This document shows positions 12,878-25,050 of a stretch of 64,000 nucleotides of DNA, one piece after another. A model generated the notes under the pieces. That model made no database searches. It was given only the letters and a program-made list of their open reading frames with translations, and was not told the DNA's origin. The DNA is taken from contig NC_068563.1 of NCBI RefSeq assembly GCF_022201045.2, positions 1,612,001 through 1,676,000 on the forward strand, written 5' to 3'. The DNA is from Citrus sinensis. Taxonomy: Eukaryota; Streptophyta; Magnoliopsida; Sapindales; Rutaceae. The translations under genes and the position numbers were made by a program. The stretch's first letter is position 1. Each line of letters opens with the position of its first letter.

Positions 12878-14360
12878 GTTGATCAAGCTAGCTTATATTT
12901 ATGGGTTTTGCATGAGAGACCCAAAAAAAAAAAAAAAAGAACCAAAGTTATTTGGTTTAAGCAAGAATATCTTCAGAGGGAAGCAAAGAAATATCAGACT
13001 TCCGTTGGAATCTTTCTTCTTGAATATATTGAAATTTCATTCATGGATTTGTGATACACAACAAATGGTATTAGAATGTGGCGTGACTAATCGCTAAATT
13101 ATCGGCTTAACTTACTATAAGACCACGTTTAATTTGATTTTAGTGAGGAAATTAATTGTATACAAATTAATTACATTTAGGCTTTTTGTACAAGAGCCTT
13201 TTCTTTCTCTGTCAGGTAGTAGCAGAAAGTTTAGCAAAGTGAGAGACCGAATAGAGGCTGGCCTTCTTTTTCTCTAAATTGTGCTTTTCTTTTCAACATA
13301 TGTAACTTGGGCTGTCAAGCTACCCTTTTGCAAAGGACTTAAGTAACAAGCTTATTCTTTCCTCTTTCCTATCTAATTAATTACTATCACACACTACGAG
13401 AAATTCTCTCATGATCTGATCATGTTCTGAACAAATAAGTCGATTATTGATTGGCAGTTGATAAATAAAAAAATAAAAGAAATTGAATCTTACCCATACA
13501 ATACCACTAAAGACACACGACAGGAGATCTTGAAAAACTCATAAAGGATCAGATTAGGAGAGGATTATTTTTCTACTACGAGTTAGTTAAGATATTATTA
13601 GTACCTATAGAGTATCTTCAAGAGAAATTAAGCTCAAGCAGTTAATAATATTATTTGGATTAGTGAGTCCTCATAATTGGGGACTTAGGGTTTTGCCACA
13701 TGTCGAGGAGAAACATTTGTAAACATAAATGAATATGGATTGCTTGGTATTGTAGAAAGCATAAGAGGGAATTAATTGGAAAGTTCACTGTGGCTTTAAT
13801 CCAACTCCAAAATCATTGCCGAAAGATCAACGCTAATCTAACTAATAACTCGTTCATTCATTTACAAGTGAACCAGCCGATAATGAGAGAATGCTTAGTT
13901 TGGATATCGACAATTAGGTGTTGGGGTCTCATGCTGATTTGTGCTTTATTTTGCTGTTTTTTCTATGATCTTGCCACATGTGACATATGCTGTATTAAAT
14001 GCAATGGCCAACAATTTTAAGTTATATAGTTTTTTTTTTCCTGATAATTAAGTTAGTTGTACTTGGACAACAATGATGATCTTTTATTAATCTAGAAAAT
14101 AGCAAAGTGAGGAAGTTAAGCCCAGCCCAAACATTTCTCCCATTGAGCCTCAGCGTTAAGCCCACTTGAAAACTAATGAAAATCTTACTCTGGCCATGCC
14201 AACTTGCCAGCCAAAAGCACACCTTATCTCTTGGATACTTGGTGCACATTACATTTGTGATTATTTCAAAAATTACTTAGATATCCATTTTAAAAATTGA
14301 AAAATTGTGTTTAATAATTTTCTTTATAATTTTACCGTTACTAAATTTTTTTTGGACAGA
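12878..14360. other. Intergenic: XTH promoter side
   Basis: Contains the promoter of the minus-strand XTH gene nearest 12.9 kb and otherwise unremarkable AT-rich DNA. Short open frames at 13.8-14.25 kb have no domain and overlap on opposite strands. Confidence 0.45.
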
Positions 14361-14368
14361 CAATGAAT

Positions 14369-15059
14369 TAGGGATGGCAAAATCTTCTACAGGTTTGGAC
14401 CCCATGAGTCCCCACCTTAAATAGGGTAAATTTTGAATAATTTTTTGAGAAAGGATTGGGAAATAGAAAAAAAATAATCCTCAAATTCTTAATAAGATAG
14501 GGTTTGGTTTTAAACTTCCCACTGCACCCCCATCCCAATCCCTATTATATATGAATATTTTTTTAATTTTTTTCAATAATTTTTGTTTTATCAATTACAA
14601 TATTGGTTAATAAATTTTCTTTTTATTTTTGCCTAATATAAATAGGTTATAACTAAAATAAAATCCTATATTATAATTCTTATTCAACCATAAAAATATT
14701 GTTATGATTTCTTTTCTCTCTCGGGGTACAACTCTCTTCAAACATTTCTTAGTTTTGATATTATTTCAATATATTGTTTCAACCATTTGCAATTTTTTTA
14801 AATAATTTAAATATTTTATAATGTGATAATAATTTTATTTAAGTATTTAATTTTTAATTTATTGAAATCATTTATTTATATTTGCTATAAAATAAGTAAA
14901 TGAGGAATGTGCTGGAGATGGGGAAATCATTCTCCACATGAGATTCCTCATCTCCTACTAAATTTATTGGGAGATAAAGTGATAATGGAGACAAAAATTT
15001 TAATGGGGTGGAGAATGGGTAGGCATCCCCACCTCCATCTTATCTCATTGCCATCACTA
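14369..15059. mobile_element. hAT MITE, 691 bp
   Basis: The left end is TAGGGATGGCAA and the right end, reverse-complemented, TAGTGATGGCAA. Flanking octamers are CAATGAAT (14361-14368) and CAATGAAC (15060-15067), a 7/8 target duplication. There is no coding frame. Internal GGGGA/TCCCC words recur near both ends. Confidence 0.85.
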
Positions 15060-15264
15060 CAATGAACAATCAACGATATTTTATTAAATTACATTGAACA
15101 AAAGAATGAAATTTTTTAGTTAATGTGTGTGCTAAGAGTAGAAGAGAACATATTAACTAAATATATTCGAGTTGGCTCTATTTGTGAATCAGTAACGGTT
15201 CGGGTTTGAATTTTCTGAACTCATTAGTTCAATTCGAGTCTTTAAAAGATAATCATCAATCAAA

Positions 15265-15281
15265 CCCCCCCCCCCCCCCCC
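15265..15281. repeat. 17-nt poly-C run
   Basis: An uninterrupted C17, then T and CCC. On the other strand this is a G-run able to form a quadruplex in principle. It lies in the short spacer between two hAT MITEs, and its length may vary or be a sequencing artefact. Confidence 0.9.
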
Positions 15282-15344
15282 TCCCAAAAAAAAAGGAAAG
15301 AAAGAATGAAAAATCCCCTTGGATAATTACAAATACATCAAGTT

Positions 15345-16249
15345 TAGGGATGACAAAATAACCCAGAAAATTTGGGTTGGGTTTAACCCATACCACATTT
15401 AAATAATATGCAAATCCTATATTGATTTTTTGAACCCGAACATATCCAGGTACGGGTCCGGGTTTAGCTGAACCCGTGTATCCGGAACCCGGACTCAGAT
15501 ATATTTATTTTTAATATAAATATAAAAAATAAAAAAATCAATGGAAAAAGAACACACAAAACCTAGTTTACATATTTTTAGGCTTTTAGCTTATGGCCGC
15601 CACCATTTCCATTCCTTTTCATCTCCCAAATTCATCAATTCAAATCATCATCATTATCAATTTGTCATCAATCATTATCAAAGGCTTGAATCTCTCAGTA
15701 ACTCCTAAATCCATTCACGGTCACAGCTGGCGGCATACAATCACGCACACAAAGTGACAATTTGGCATTCACGGACGTAGACAAAGCAGTAGCCAGCGGC
15801 ACGAATTCACTGGATTTTCATTCCCCGCCGCCATTTGTGTTCTATTTTGCTATCATTTTAATTGTTGTTTGATGATGACAAGTTGACAATCACAAAATCT
15901 GGGTTTTGTTTTGCACTTTTGCTTCACTGTTTTGTTATATTATTTGATCAATTTTTTTCTCTTTGATTTGAATATTACTCATATTTTGATATTGAAGCAA
16001 TCGGTGATTGAAAAAAGTTGCAAAGTTGAACATTAGCGCCCTACCTTTGGTTTTCTACTCGAAAACAAGCCCATAAATGGTGCCCATATGGGTTCAAAAC
16101 CCAGATTTTTGCGGGTTGAACCCCGTCCACACTCGAAGTCCAAAAATTCTAGTTTATTTTCAGGTTTGGTATAACAAATTCTCGTATGGGTCTAGAATCG
16201 AAATGGACGAACCCAGATACAGACTCGGACCCAAATTTTACCATCCCTA
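15345..16249. mobile_element. hAT MITE, 905 bp, with atypical internal segment
   Basis: The ends read TAGGGATGACAAAAT and, reverse-complemented, TAGGGATGGTAAAAT. A perfect 8 bp target duplication ATCAAGTT is at 15337-15344 and 16250-16257. The termini carry GGGTTTAACCC and GGACCC words as in related elements. The middle (about 15590-15900) is less AT-rich, with GCCGCCACC-type sequence unlike the ends, so it may have been picked up from elsewhere. No long frame was found in it. Confidence 0.85.
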
Positions 16250-16257
16250 ATCAAGTT

Positions 16258-18754
16258 TGGTTTCATTTTATTTATATATAAATAAGTATTTGGTGACCCT
16301 TACCATAATTGATGATATTGTTTAATGCCCCCATTAAAATTAAATTGAGGTGAATTTGTAAAAATAAATAAAAAATTGTCTATCCCCAGATTGAAAATTT
16401 CACTTTGGCTGCACGTGTTCCTCTCAAAGCCCTCTCCTTTCACTGCCGCCCTAACCAACCAATCAAACAACCGAACCAAATTTTACAAGAGAAAGTAAGT
16501 GAGAAAAGGAAATCGAGCTTGTGTCGCAATCTAAAATTCCAAAAGCGTGATTGGTTAGATAAGTGGCTAGTGGACCCCACATTTCAAAAAAGCGGGCCCA
16601 CAATCCCGGTTCAAATTACCACAATCCAACCAGCGTCTTAGTGGCCACAGCTAATGATGCAAGCCCTCCGGGGGTCCAGCACCTCCAGTTGGCGGAGTTT
16701 TGTGACCCGACATACCTCGCTTACATCTCTCTGTTATCATCATTAATTTATGGGGTAAATAACATCAGGATCCCTACGTTCTTACATATTCAAAGAAGGG
16801 CGTATCTGGTCTATTTATGACAATTAAGTGTCTTAGTCTTACTTTTTTCTTTTTTTAATAAAGTCAATTTTATCAACCCATGAATGCTACATTACAATAT
16901 CTTAGTGCATAAAAAAATTAAAAAATTCAAAGTTCGCACAAAAAAATTAAATATGTGAAATTATTTAAGTTATATCTCTATCATTGTAAGTTTTACTTTC
17001 GCTTTATATTTCTATTATAAATAAAATAAAATTAAGAGTTTTTAAATATTTATAACTCAAAAATATAAAAGAGTGAATTCTACTTTTGCATGCTCACTAT
17101 TCTTATAAAATAGTTTAAAGCCCAATAAAATAACTAAAAATCTGTTCAAAATGTTAACTGTTGAGTCACGTTCACTTTAATTCAATAAATTCGTTACTTC
17201 ATGGGTAATTTCACAAGGCAGCAGCGAGGACCTATATGGCACAAATGGACAAAATATGCTCTTCTCTGAGAAAACTTAGACACTGAAGGAGGGCCGACGC
17301 TATTACCTCATTAATTTATTGTTGTTACAGTAAACGCAAACGAATGGTTAGAAAACGACGGAGGGTTCGATGGAAGAAAATTAAAAATTGGAAAAATAGA
17401 CGAAGAAAAGGACAATGAGTTAGAATATTTTTTGACATTGATGCTGCTAGCTGGCATCTTGTGTACGTGCGCATTGTGTGCCAGCTAATGCATCATCTCC
17501 TTTCGTGAGTTGAAATTGCATGGCGCCGTGCTTACCGTATATTATTATCCAACCCTACAACTCGATTCATGATCGTTTGATGCTAATTTTTCGGGTATAA
17601 GACTCATTATCATTGCATTTGGTTTGAGATTATGTTTTTTTTTTTCTTGCCATTTTTGTTTAAATTACGTAAATTTAGGTCGCAATTACAATTTGTAATT
17701 AGCAAATAAAAAAATTTGAGATAAAAATTAAACTTAAATTCATATGAAAAAAAGTATTGAGAAAATAATGAATATTAGTGTACTTGTTTCAACAAAATAT
17801 AAGCCAATTTTGTTGAAAATTTAATTAAAATATTATGCTTGTACGCAACGCATATCTTTTGGGGTGGACGCAACATTTTTTTTTTTTTTTGGGTACACTT
17901 ATTCATGAAATATGACCAAAAAGATAAAATCTTTATTTTCAAATTTTGAAAAATTGTAAAAGGCACGTTTCGAGACATGTCCTACGCTTACAGTCCCTAC
18001 CTTCTAAAGCAAAGCTTAAAACCTTTATGTTTTTCTACAACCTAAAAGACAGGCTTCATATTATTTAAATTATAAAATAAAATATAAATCTAAAAAAAAA
18101 AAATGTACACCAAACAAATCGTTAAACATATACCATGACCACAATAATCAAGACAATGATTCCATCTAACAGTGGGTACTGTCATTGAAACATCAAATAT
18201 AACGATCAAATTATATTATTTTCATTATTAATTTTCCAACTTGATCAACTCAAAAAAAATTAAGATTTAATAATATTCATTATAAAAATATAATTGCCAC
18301 GAAAATTATTTCAATGTCTCATAGTATATATATATTTTTTATAGTGACGTATATATTGATTATATTTACTCTATATATTTATTGTCTTATCATGTAAAAA
18401 GTAAAAAAAGAAAAATCAATGACCGAGTGTGCTGTAGAAGTACCCTAACTACGTCACTTAATCTAAATCATAATATCAAAATCTCACAACACAAATAATG
18501 AAGTTGACCTCATGACAGCGAAGCTCCCATTAGAAATGCGCCCAGCTATTTGACAGCCTGTTTCACCTTAGTATCGATAATCCGCCCACTTTCCATTTTC
18601 TCTGCTGCTTTGTCTTCTTTCTTTCTTCTTCTGGTTTTATGCTCATTATTGTTATTTTAGTCGATTGGTAAATAACCAAACCCTTTATTAAAGCAAACCC
18701 CTCGTCACATTTCGCCCCAATATTGTTCACCATCGCTTCACTGGTTCTGTTTCA
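16258..18754. other. Intergenic, promoter side of the DUF1005 gene
   Basis: Mostly AT-rich DNA. A less AT-rich patch at about 16400-16730 has short open frames but no recognisable protein, and its CACGTG G-box at 16412 is an isolated match. The last 250 bp (TC-rich at 18590-18640) probably contain the promoter and 5' UTR of the DUF1005 gene. Confidence 0.4.
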
Positions 18755-20261
18755 ATGGATCCGTGCCCTTTTGTGCGGATTTTAGTCGGAAATTTGGCCT
18801 TGAAATTCCCCACCGTGACATCAAAACCTTCTTTTTTATCACGAATCCACCCGTCGTCTTCCTCGTGTTATTGCAAAATAAAGCTCAAGAGCTTCCCGGA
18901 TGAAATAGCCACGGTCCCTTTAGTCCAAGACGAGACAACACCAGCTAATGGTAACCTCTCGCACTCTCTGGCGGCTTGCTTTAATTTGAACAAGGCACAG
19001 ATCGACAAAATATTGGAAAAATCCAAATCGTCCAAGAGCAACAACGGTGTTATTTCTTTGCGGGTTGATGTTTATACGGGAAGCAACGGGATGTCGTGCG
19101 TGACTACTGATAAATTGCTGGGAAGAGTGTCTGTGCCGTTGGATATGCGTGGAGCCGAATCTCGACCGTCTGTGATTCACAATGGGTGGGCAGGCATTGG
19201 AGAAAACAAAAAGGGGTCGCAGGCACAGTTGTATTTAACTGTAAAATCCGAGCCCGATCCAAGATTCGTGTTTCAGTTCGACGGCGAACCCGAGTGTAGT
19301 CCTCAGGTTTTTCAAGTCCAAGGAAGTGTAAAGCAAGCTGTTTTCACTTGCAAGTTCGGTTTCAGAAACTCCAATAACGACCGAAATTTAGTCTCCAGGT
19401 TCGTGTTGTTCAATTTTGATTCGTTGTACTGGGTTGGATTATTATTGTACATATTTTAAAGGCAAAATTCTCACCAATTTTGTGTATTACAACAGAACAT
19501 CAATGACAGAAAACAGTACGCCAAGGAGTTGGCTCTCGGCTTTCGGGTCCGAAAAGGACCAATCTAGCAAAGAACGTAAAGGCTGGTCAATTACAATACA
19601 CGATCTCTCAGGGTCCCCGGTGGCAATGGCATCAATGGTCACTCCATTCGTCCCGTCCCCTGGGTCGGACCGGGTCAGCAGGTCCAACCCGGGTGCCTGG
19701 CTCATTCTCCGCCCTGGAAACTGCACCTGGAAACCATGGGGCCGCCTCGAGGCCTGGCGCGAGCCGGGTAACTCCGATTTACTCGGGTACCGGTTCGATC
19801 TCTTACACGACACCATAAGCTCAAATTCTTCCAGCACCACCGTCGCTAATGCGAACATCAGCAGCACCAAGGGCGGAAAATTTACAATAGACATGGCAAG
19901 CAGCGTTTCCACAACCCCAGTACACAGTCCGCAGAGCAGCTGCGATTTCGGGTCAGGGTCGTGGTCCGGTCCGGGTTCGAGACCCGGTTCGGGATCCGGG
20001 TCGGACTTTGCGTTCTGCTGCACGGGGCCACCGATTTTACAGAGTCGAGGGTTTGTGATGTCAGCAACAGTGGAGGGAGGTGGAAAGTGCAGCAAGCCCG
20101 AGGTGGAAGTAGGAGTGCAGCACGTGACGTGCACGGAGGATGCTGCTGCATTCGTGGCATTAGCGGCAGCGATGGATCTCAGCGTGGATGCGTGCACGCT
20201 GTTTTCTCACAAGCTAAGGAAAGAGCTGAGGAGGCAGCAGAGTCAGCAGTCTGTCGTTTGA
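18755..20261 (+). CDS. DUF1005 family protein
   Basis: Two exons (18755-19398 and 19496-20261) joined by a 97 bp GT-AG intron give 469 aa, the usual family length. The split Arg codon (AG|A) restores the conserved run around SRTSMTENSTPRSWLSAFG. Family hallmarks are MDPCPFVRILVGNLALK at the N-terminus, then GWSITIHDLSGSPVAMASMV, then SNPGAWLILRPG with TWKPWGRLEAWRE, and the alanine-rich C-terminal block VTCTEDAAAFVALAAAMDLS. A Gly/Ser-rich linker lies at about residues 350-380. The family is plant-specific with no known enzyme activity; a Solanum member was described as an abiotic-stress gene (ASG1). No signal peptide or TM segment is seen. Start and splice sites look secure; function stays unknown. 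Confidence 0.93.
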
Positions 20262-21714
20262 TGTGGGAGCGTTTGTCGTTTTGGCTTTTAGGATTTTTGC
20301 TTTTTTTTTTTTATTTCACCCCGAAAATTGTTTTTTTGATGATGAGTCATGAGTGAGTGAGTTGGATTATTCTTCTTTTGGCGGATAAAATGACAGCAGT
20401 TTTTGAGCTGGATTTGTAATTAGATTTGATTATTTTTTTTGTACAGTAAGAAATGATACAGCAGTGGGGAAGCATTTTTAAAACCCTTTTTGTTTGTTTG
20501 TTTTACTGTTTATCATTTAAAAAGGTTAATTATTGTTATTGGACCTTTCTAGGGTTTGTATTTTTTATGGGTTCCGAATTCTGATCTTAGAATCCGATAT
20601 TGGCTGGTGTTTTGAATAAAAGTAGCGCTTTGATTTTGGATTGGATAATGGGGGAATCATAAGATCAATATAGGATAAAAATAACATTATCTGATGTTTA
20701 AAAACTTAAAAAATAATTCAATTTAAAACCAGAAAAGTTATCCTAAAAAGATCAGGCTATTGCTATAAACTTGTAGTAATGCAATCAATTCATACTTTTT
20801 ATTACATCTAGATTGAGACCCAAAATCTAGCAGGTTCTTGTAGATTTATTATAGTAAATATCAGGAGAATAATATTTTACCACTAATTTTGTAACATTTT
20901 TTTTTTAAATTTCTTCTTGTACCCATGATGTGTCATGATGCCAAGTTGTTTGTACATCTTTGGCCTAAGCAAGAGAACAAACAGTTGATGGATAAGTGTT
21001 TGCATACCAAGAAGTAATCTAATTCGAAAAAGAAGGATTATATACATACTTCCATGAAAATTCTTCCTAAAGGAGTCTAACACAAGTAAAATTATGTTCA
21101 TTGACCCCATTATATTGTTAGATATTGCTCTTTTTCTCTTTTTAGGTAGTTACTGATGCTAATGCAAAGCATCTTGACCATCAAGGGTCTCATGCCCACT
21201 CTAAGTATGGTAACCTTCATGTGATTTCATATCTGGGTTGCAGTAAACCTATGTTTGTCATCAAATGAAACGACCATGCTCTATAAAAATTGAAACCAAC
21301 ATGATGAATATGTTTCAAGTCGCGGTACATTCTTACAGGAAAGGATATGGAATGAGACCGACAAGCATCCGAGATTCATGACCATAAAATGCTAGTGACA
21401 GGAGCCACACCACAGAGTATACAGAACCGAAAGCACAAATTCGGAAGAAAAAAAAGAAAGGAAAAAACTATACAAGGGGTATCATGGAAAGTTGACAGAA
21501 ATTATACAGATTAAAACTGAACATAATATAAACCTGCCTACATTTTGCCGGCAAAGTTGGATCTGAATTCTCTAAGCATGGATCAATTTAGACGAGCAAA
21601 AACGCTCTACAAACCTTTCCTGTTTCATAATCAAAACCATGAGAAAAAGTTGCGTTCAAAAACATTGGAGCACCAAGGGGAAAAAAAAACCCGTGAAGCA
21701 TTTCTACTGAATAC
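20262..21714. other. Intergenic between convergent genes
   Basis: Holds the 3' flanks of the DUF1005 gene (+) and the acidic membrane protein gene (-). The frames seen at 20.9-21.1 kb and 21.5-22.0 kb (+) are not convincing as genes. Confidence 0.45.
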
Positions 21715-23448
21715 CTATTCTGCTGCAGCATCTTCAACGTTTTCCACCTCTGATCTAATATCAGGCAATGTGCCCAGATCTATCCGTGACTCTCTATCAT
21801 CTTGGAGAACAGATGAGTCAGAAGAATCGATGCGGTCCTCATTGGCTGCCTCCACAATCCCATTCTTAAAGGAAGAGTCTGAGCTTTCATTTGTTTTACC
21901 TGATTCACTTTCACTACTTGCACCCACAGTCCCTTCAGTTGAGGAAGAATCTGAGCTTTCATTTGTTCCACCAGATTTACCGTCGCTATTTGACATTTCA
22001 TTCTGAGTTGTACTAGCAGTCTCGTTCACTGCTGAAGACCCAGAACTGACCTCCCCATCTGCCGATGCATTTAACCTTATAACTGTTTCTGATACTGCAG
22101 GCGTGGAAATGTTGAAGGAATCTCCTGTGACTGCATCAGCATCTACGCTTTTTGTTGAAACAGTGGTATTAGGATCAAATTGATGGCCATTAGAAGCTGT
22201 GTTAGAGTCATTGGCCTGTTCCAATCCAGTGGTTTGCAGGTCAGTAGCTTCTGTGTTAGCTGCACCCTCTAGTGTCACATTTTGAGCTGGAGTTGGATTG
22301 GCATCCAGCTTAATCTCAGTTCCATTCTGCACAGAAGAACCAGTCATTTCGGTACTCAATCCTGTTGAGTTGTTGCTTACTTCCGTAGCTCCTTCGGTTG
22401 AGGAATTGTTTGCAGTTAAAGGTGAGTGATCCTGTGAGTTGTATGATCCCGCACCATGATCCTTTTCTTTAGGGGTTGTTTCATTTGATGTAGCACCACT
22501 TCCAGACATTTCACCTTCTCCATATTTTAACTCTGGATTCTTCTGATTTCCACTGATTTCATCGGTGTTATTTGATTTATTATCCTCTAATAAGACATTC
22601 CTTTCAGAGTTCTCATTTGAGTTTTCAGAAGCTGCTTTCTCAGTCTCAGAGATTATAATTTGATTATCATGTGACACTGCACTGGAAGCGTCATCTGCCT
22701 TGTAGTGTTCTTCTCGTGCCACATGAGTATTCCTATCGACTCCCTCATGGTCATGATCATCGAATGAATTCTCATTTTCTCCTTGATCGTCTTTCTCTTT
22801 GCCCTCATTCCCTTCACTCTCATTATCATCACCCTCTCCTTCCCTCTCTTTCTCTTCATCTATAAATTCATCCTCTCGATCAGCTTCAAATTCTGTTTTT
22901 TCTTGATCTTGTTCATCCAATTCATCATCACCATCTCCTCTTCTCTCATCTTCTATTTCTTCATTCTTATTTTCTTCTTCTTGCTCCTCTTCTTCATGCT
23001 TGCCGCCCGCCTCTTCTTGCTCCTCTTCATTCTTGTTTTCTTCTTGTTGCTCCTCATCTTCACGCTTATTCTCCCCATTGTCATGCTCTTCTTCTTCATG
23101 CTTGTTTGCTTCTTCTTGGTCCTCTACAGCATCTCTTTCTTCTTGCTTTCTTACTTCTTTTTCTTCCTCTTCCACTACATCTTCCTCTTCATCCTCATGC
23201 TTCTCATTCTTAGCTGCTTCCTGCACCCGAGGAAGGTCTTTCCTCCCCAATTTCAGAATCTCATCATCACTATGGGCTTTGACTGAGACTTTCGCATCTT
23301 TATCATCAAATTCCCTCTTCTTATCATGGGAATGCTTCACTTGGTAGATTAACCAGAAGCAAACACCAAGCAGAAGACAAATCTGTAAAACATGTTTCAC
23401 TTTGATGCCTTTGGATCTATGGTTTCTACTTGGTGCCCGCTTGATCAT
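21715..23448 (-). CDS. Very acidic single-pass membrane protein of unknown function
   Basis: One uninterrupted 577-codon frame. A basic N-terminus (MIKRAPSRNHRSKGIKVKH) precedes one hydrophobic segment at about residues 19-37, so a signal-anchor with a short basic cytosolic tail and a long lumenal or outer domain is likely. Residues about 75-240 are almost entirely Glu/Asp/Lys/Asn with EEEQEEENKNEE-type repeats. The rest is Ser/Thr/Asn-rich with many NxS/T sites (NNSST, NNSTG, NVTLEG). Proteins of this build are present in other plants as uncharacterised Golgi or secretory membrane proteins; I cannot name this one. The leader is probably spliced: acceptor TTCAG near 23504, donor CAG|GTGCTT at 24699. 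A 26 bp block of the Ser-rich tail is locally repeated (SSDSSSTEGTVGASSESESG / SSDSSFKNG). Confidence 0.75.
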   Translation of the reverse strand: MIKRAPSRNHRSKGIKVKHVLQICLLLGVCFWLIYQVKHSHDKKREFDDKDAKVSVKAHSDDEILKLGRKDLPRVQEAAKNEKHEDEEEDVVEEEEKEVRKQEERDAVEDQEEANKHEEEEHDNGENKREDEEQQEENKNEEEQEEAGGKHEEEEQEEENKNEEIEDERRGDGDDELDEQDQEKTEFEADREDEFIDEEKEREGEGDDNESEGNEGKEKDDQGENENSFDDHDHEGVDRNTHVAREEHYKADDASSAVSHDNQIIISETEKAASENSNENSERNVLLEDNKSNNTDEISGNQKNPELKYGEGEMSGSGATSNETTPKEKDHGAGSYNSQDHSPLTANNSSTEGATEVSNNSTGLSTEMTGSSVQNGTEIKLDANPTPAQNVTLEGAANTEATDLQTTGLEQANDSNTASNGHQFDPNTTVSTKSVDADAVTGDSFNISTPAVSETVIRLNASADGEVSSGSSAVNETASTTQNEMSNSDGKSGGTNESSDSSSTEGTVGASSESESGKTNESSDSSFKNGIVEAANEDRIDSSDSSVLQDDRESRIDLGTLPDIRSEVENVEDAAAE

Positions 23449-24780
23449 GATGTACTTCCTTAATCCCTTACTCCTTTTACTCTTGTGTTCTCGACACTGC
23501 TACCTGAACTCAAATTATATTGAATAACTAAACAACATTAATCACCATCCTAAGCAATCCGGTGGTAATTCTGAGAAGGAAAAAACAAAAAAACTACTTT
23601 GACCAGAAAAATTCCCCATTCTATTGCCTATATATGAACTGAGCTGTGCAAATTGATCAATTTCAAAAACTTCCTCAGCTGACCAATTTTGAGCAATTAC
23701 TACATAACATAAAACCAAATACTGGATGAATTGGCATCTCTGAAAACCCCAGTTCACACGTACCGACAGAAAGAGACTCTAGATGTATTCAAACATTAAA
23801 CAACTGCATATGCTCTTCAAACGATGGAAGGAACCATGGATTAAAATGAAGCAACCATCTAAACAAGAACTTATATTAAAAAGCAAAGGAAAGTAACACA
23901 TTAAATTGAGAAGTGTGATCATCACTAAACCATTCTGATCTTTGGAAACACACAACTTTAAAAAAAAAACAAAAAAAGGTCCTTAAAGCATGCTGGTCTT
24001 AAGAAAATGCCTAATAGTGCACAAAAATGCCCATCAACCAAACATTTGCAATTGAACCCAAAAAAAAAAAAGTGCGCAAAAACCATTTCCCTACTTACGC
24101 ATTTTCAGTTCCTATTCTGTTTCTCAGCTTTCATAGAAATCAAACATCAGTCTAATTAACGAATTTGCTATGGATTATGAAGTAATAACTTCACTACTAA
24201 CCCAATCTAATCATAAAAAATTGTTCTATTAGTCCTCAATCTAGGCATCATATACTAAAAAAGAAAAAGATATGAAAAGAAATAACTAGCAATTCTTCCT
24301 CAAAAACCAAATCCTCCCAAATCAACATTAAAATAAATTTTTTTAAAAAAATATCAAGGAAGAAAAATGGAAACAATATAAAACCCCAATGGAAACCCTA
24401 GAACTGCATGCACATACCCAGCATCAAATCCAAAAATCAAACCAAAATCCCATCTTTAGATTCAAAATAGCAAACTAAACCACCGAAGCGTCAGAGACAC
24501 AAACACAAAGTCAAATCCATGTCGCAGATTCAAAAACAACAACTCTTAACAAGTGAACAAAGCTTGGACAAGATTATAAATTACTAACAAAGCAAAGAAA
24601 CAAACAAGGAAAAAGAAAAACTGAAACAAGAGATGGTTATGAATAGGAGACAACACAAAAGAATAAAAGTGAAAGTGAAGCTTGTTAAAGTAAAGCACCT
24701 GAAGAGTGTCAAAGCTGAGGAAGAGATTTGTAATTTGTACAGTTAATGTTTCTTTTTTTCCTTCTTTCTTTTTAAGTTTC
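23449..24780 (-). promoter_or_regulatory. Leader intron, leader exon and promoter of the acidic membrane protein gene
   Basis: On the minus strand a first noncoding exon of about 24699-24770 ends CTTCAG|GTGCTT. An intron of about 1.2 kb then runs to an acceptor near 23504. The leader exon is purine/pyrimidine-biased (AAGAAGGAAAA type). Everything from about 23979 to 25050, including this exon and donor, is copied at 26.64-27.69 kb. Confidence 0.55.
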
Positions 24781-25050
24781 TGTTTTCTCTCTCTTATGTC
24801 TTTGGTTCTACTCTTGTACTAGTCGCCCAATGACCGGATCTACTTTCAACTACTTAGCTTATACGGACACTCGACTACAATACTCCACGTACTCGCCTTA
24901 TTCATTTTTAATAAAATTTTTTAATATTTTGACTTAAATTACACGTACATTCATTTCACACTGCTAGTTCACATCTTATTTTAATAAAATATTCATTCTA
25001 AAAGACACAACAGCGATGTAGATTTTTTCCAATAATACAATATTTTTATT
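23979..25050. repeat. Segmental duplication, copy A (source)
   Basis: This 1.07 kb block begins near AAAGCATGCTGGTCTTAAG and ends near ACAACAGCGATGTAGATTTT. It recurs in the same orientation at 26641-27690 with scattered substitutions and small indels, mainly in poly-A tracts. It is the presumed source, because it is contiguous with the acidic-protein gene it belongs to. Confidence 0.9.

Noticed and set aside
16405-16820. Short plus-strand frames in a less AT-rich patch
   Set aside because: Composition alone suggested an exon, but no protein family or splice structure could be found.
19487-20197. Minus-strand 236-codon frame
   Set aside because: It is antisense to DUF1005 exon 2, which has strong family matches; the minus frame has none.
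22783-23347. Plus-strand hydrophobic or Ser-rich frames
   Set aside because: They are antisense shadows of the GAA/GAG-rich acidic coding region.
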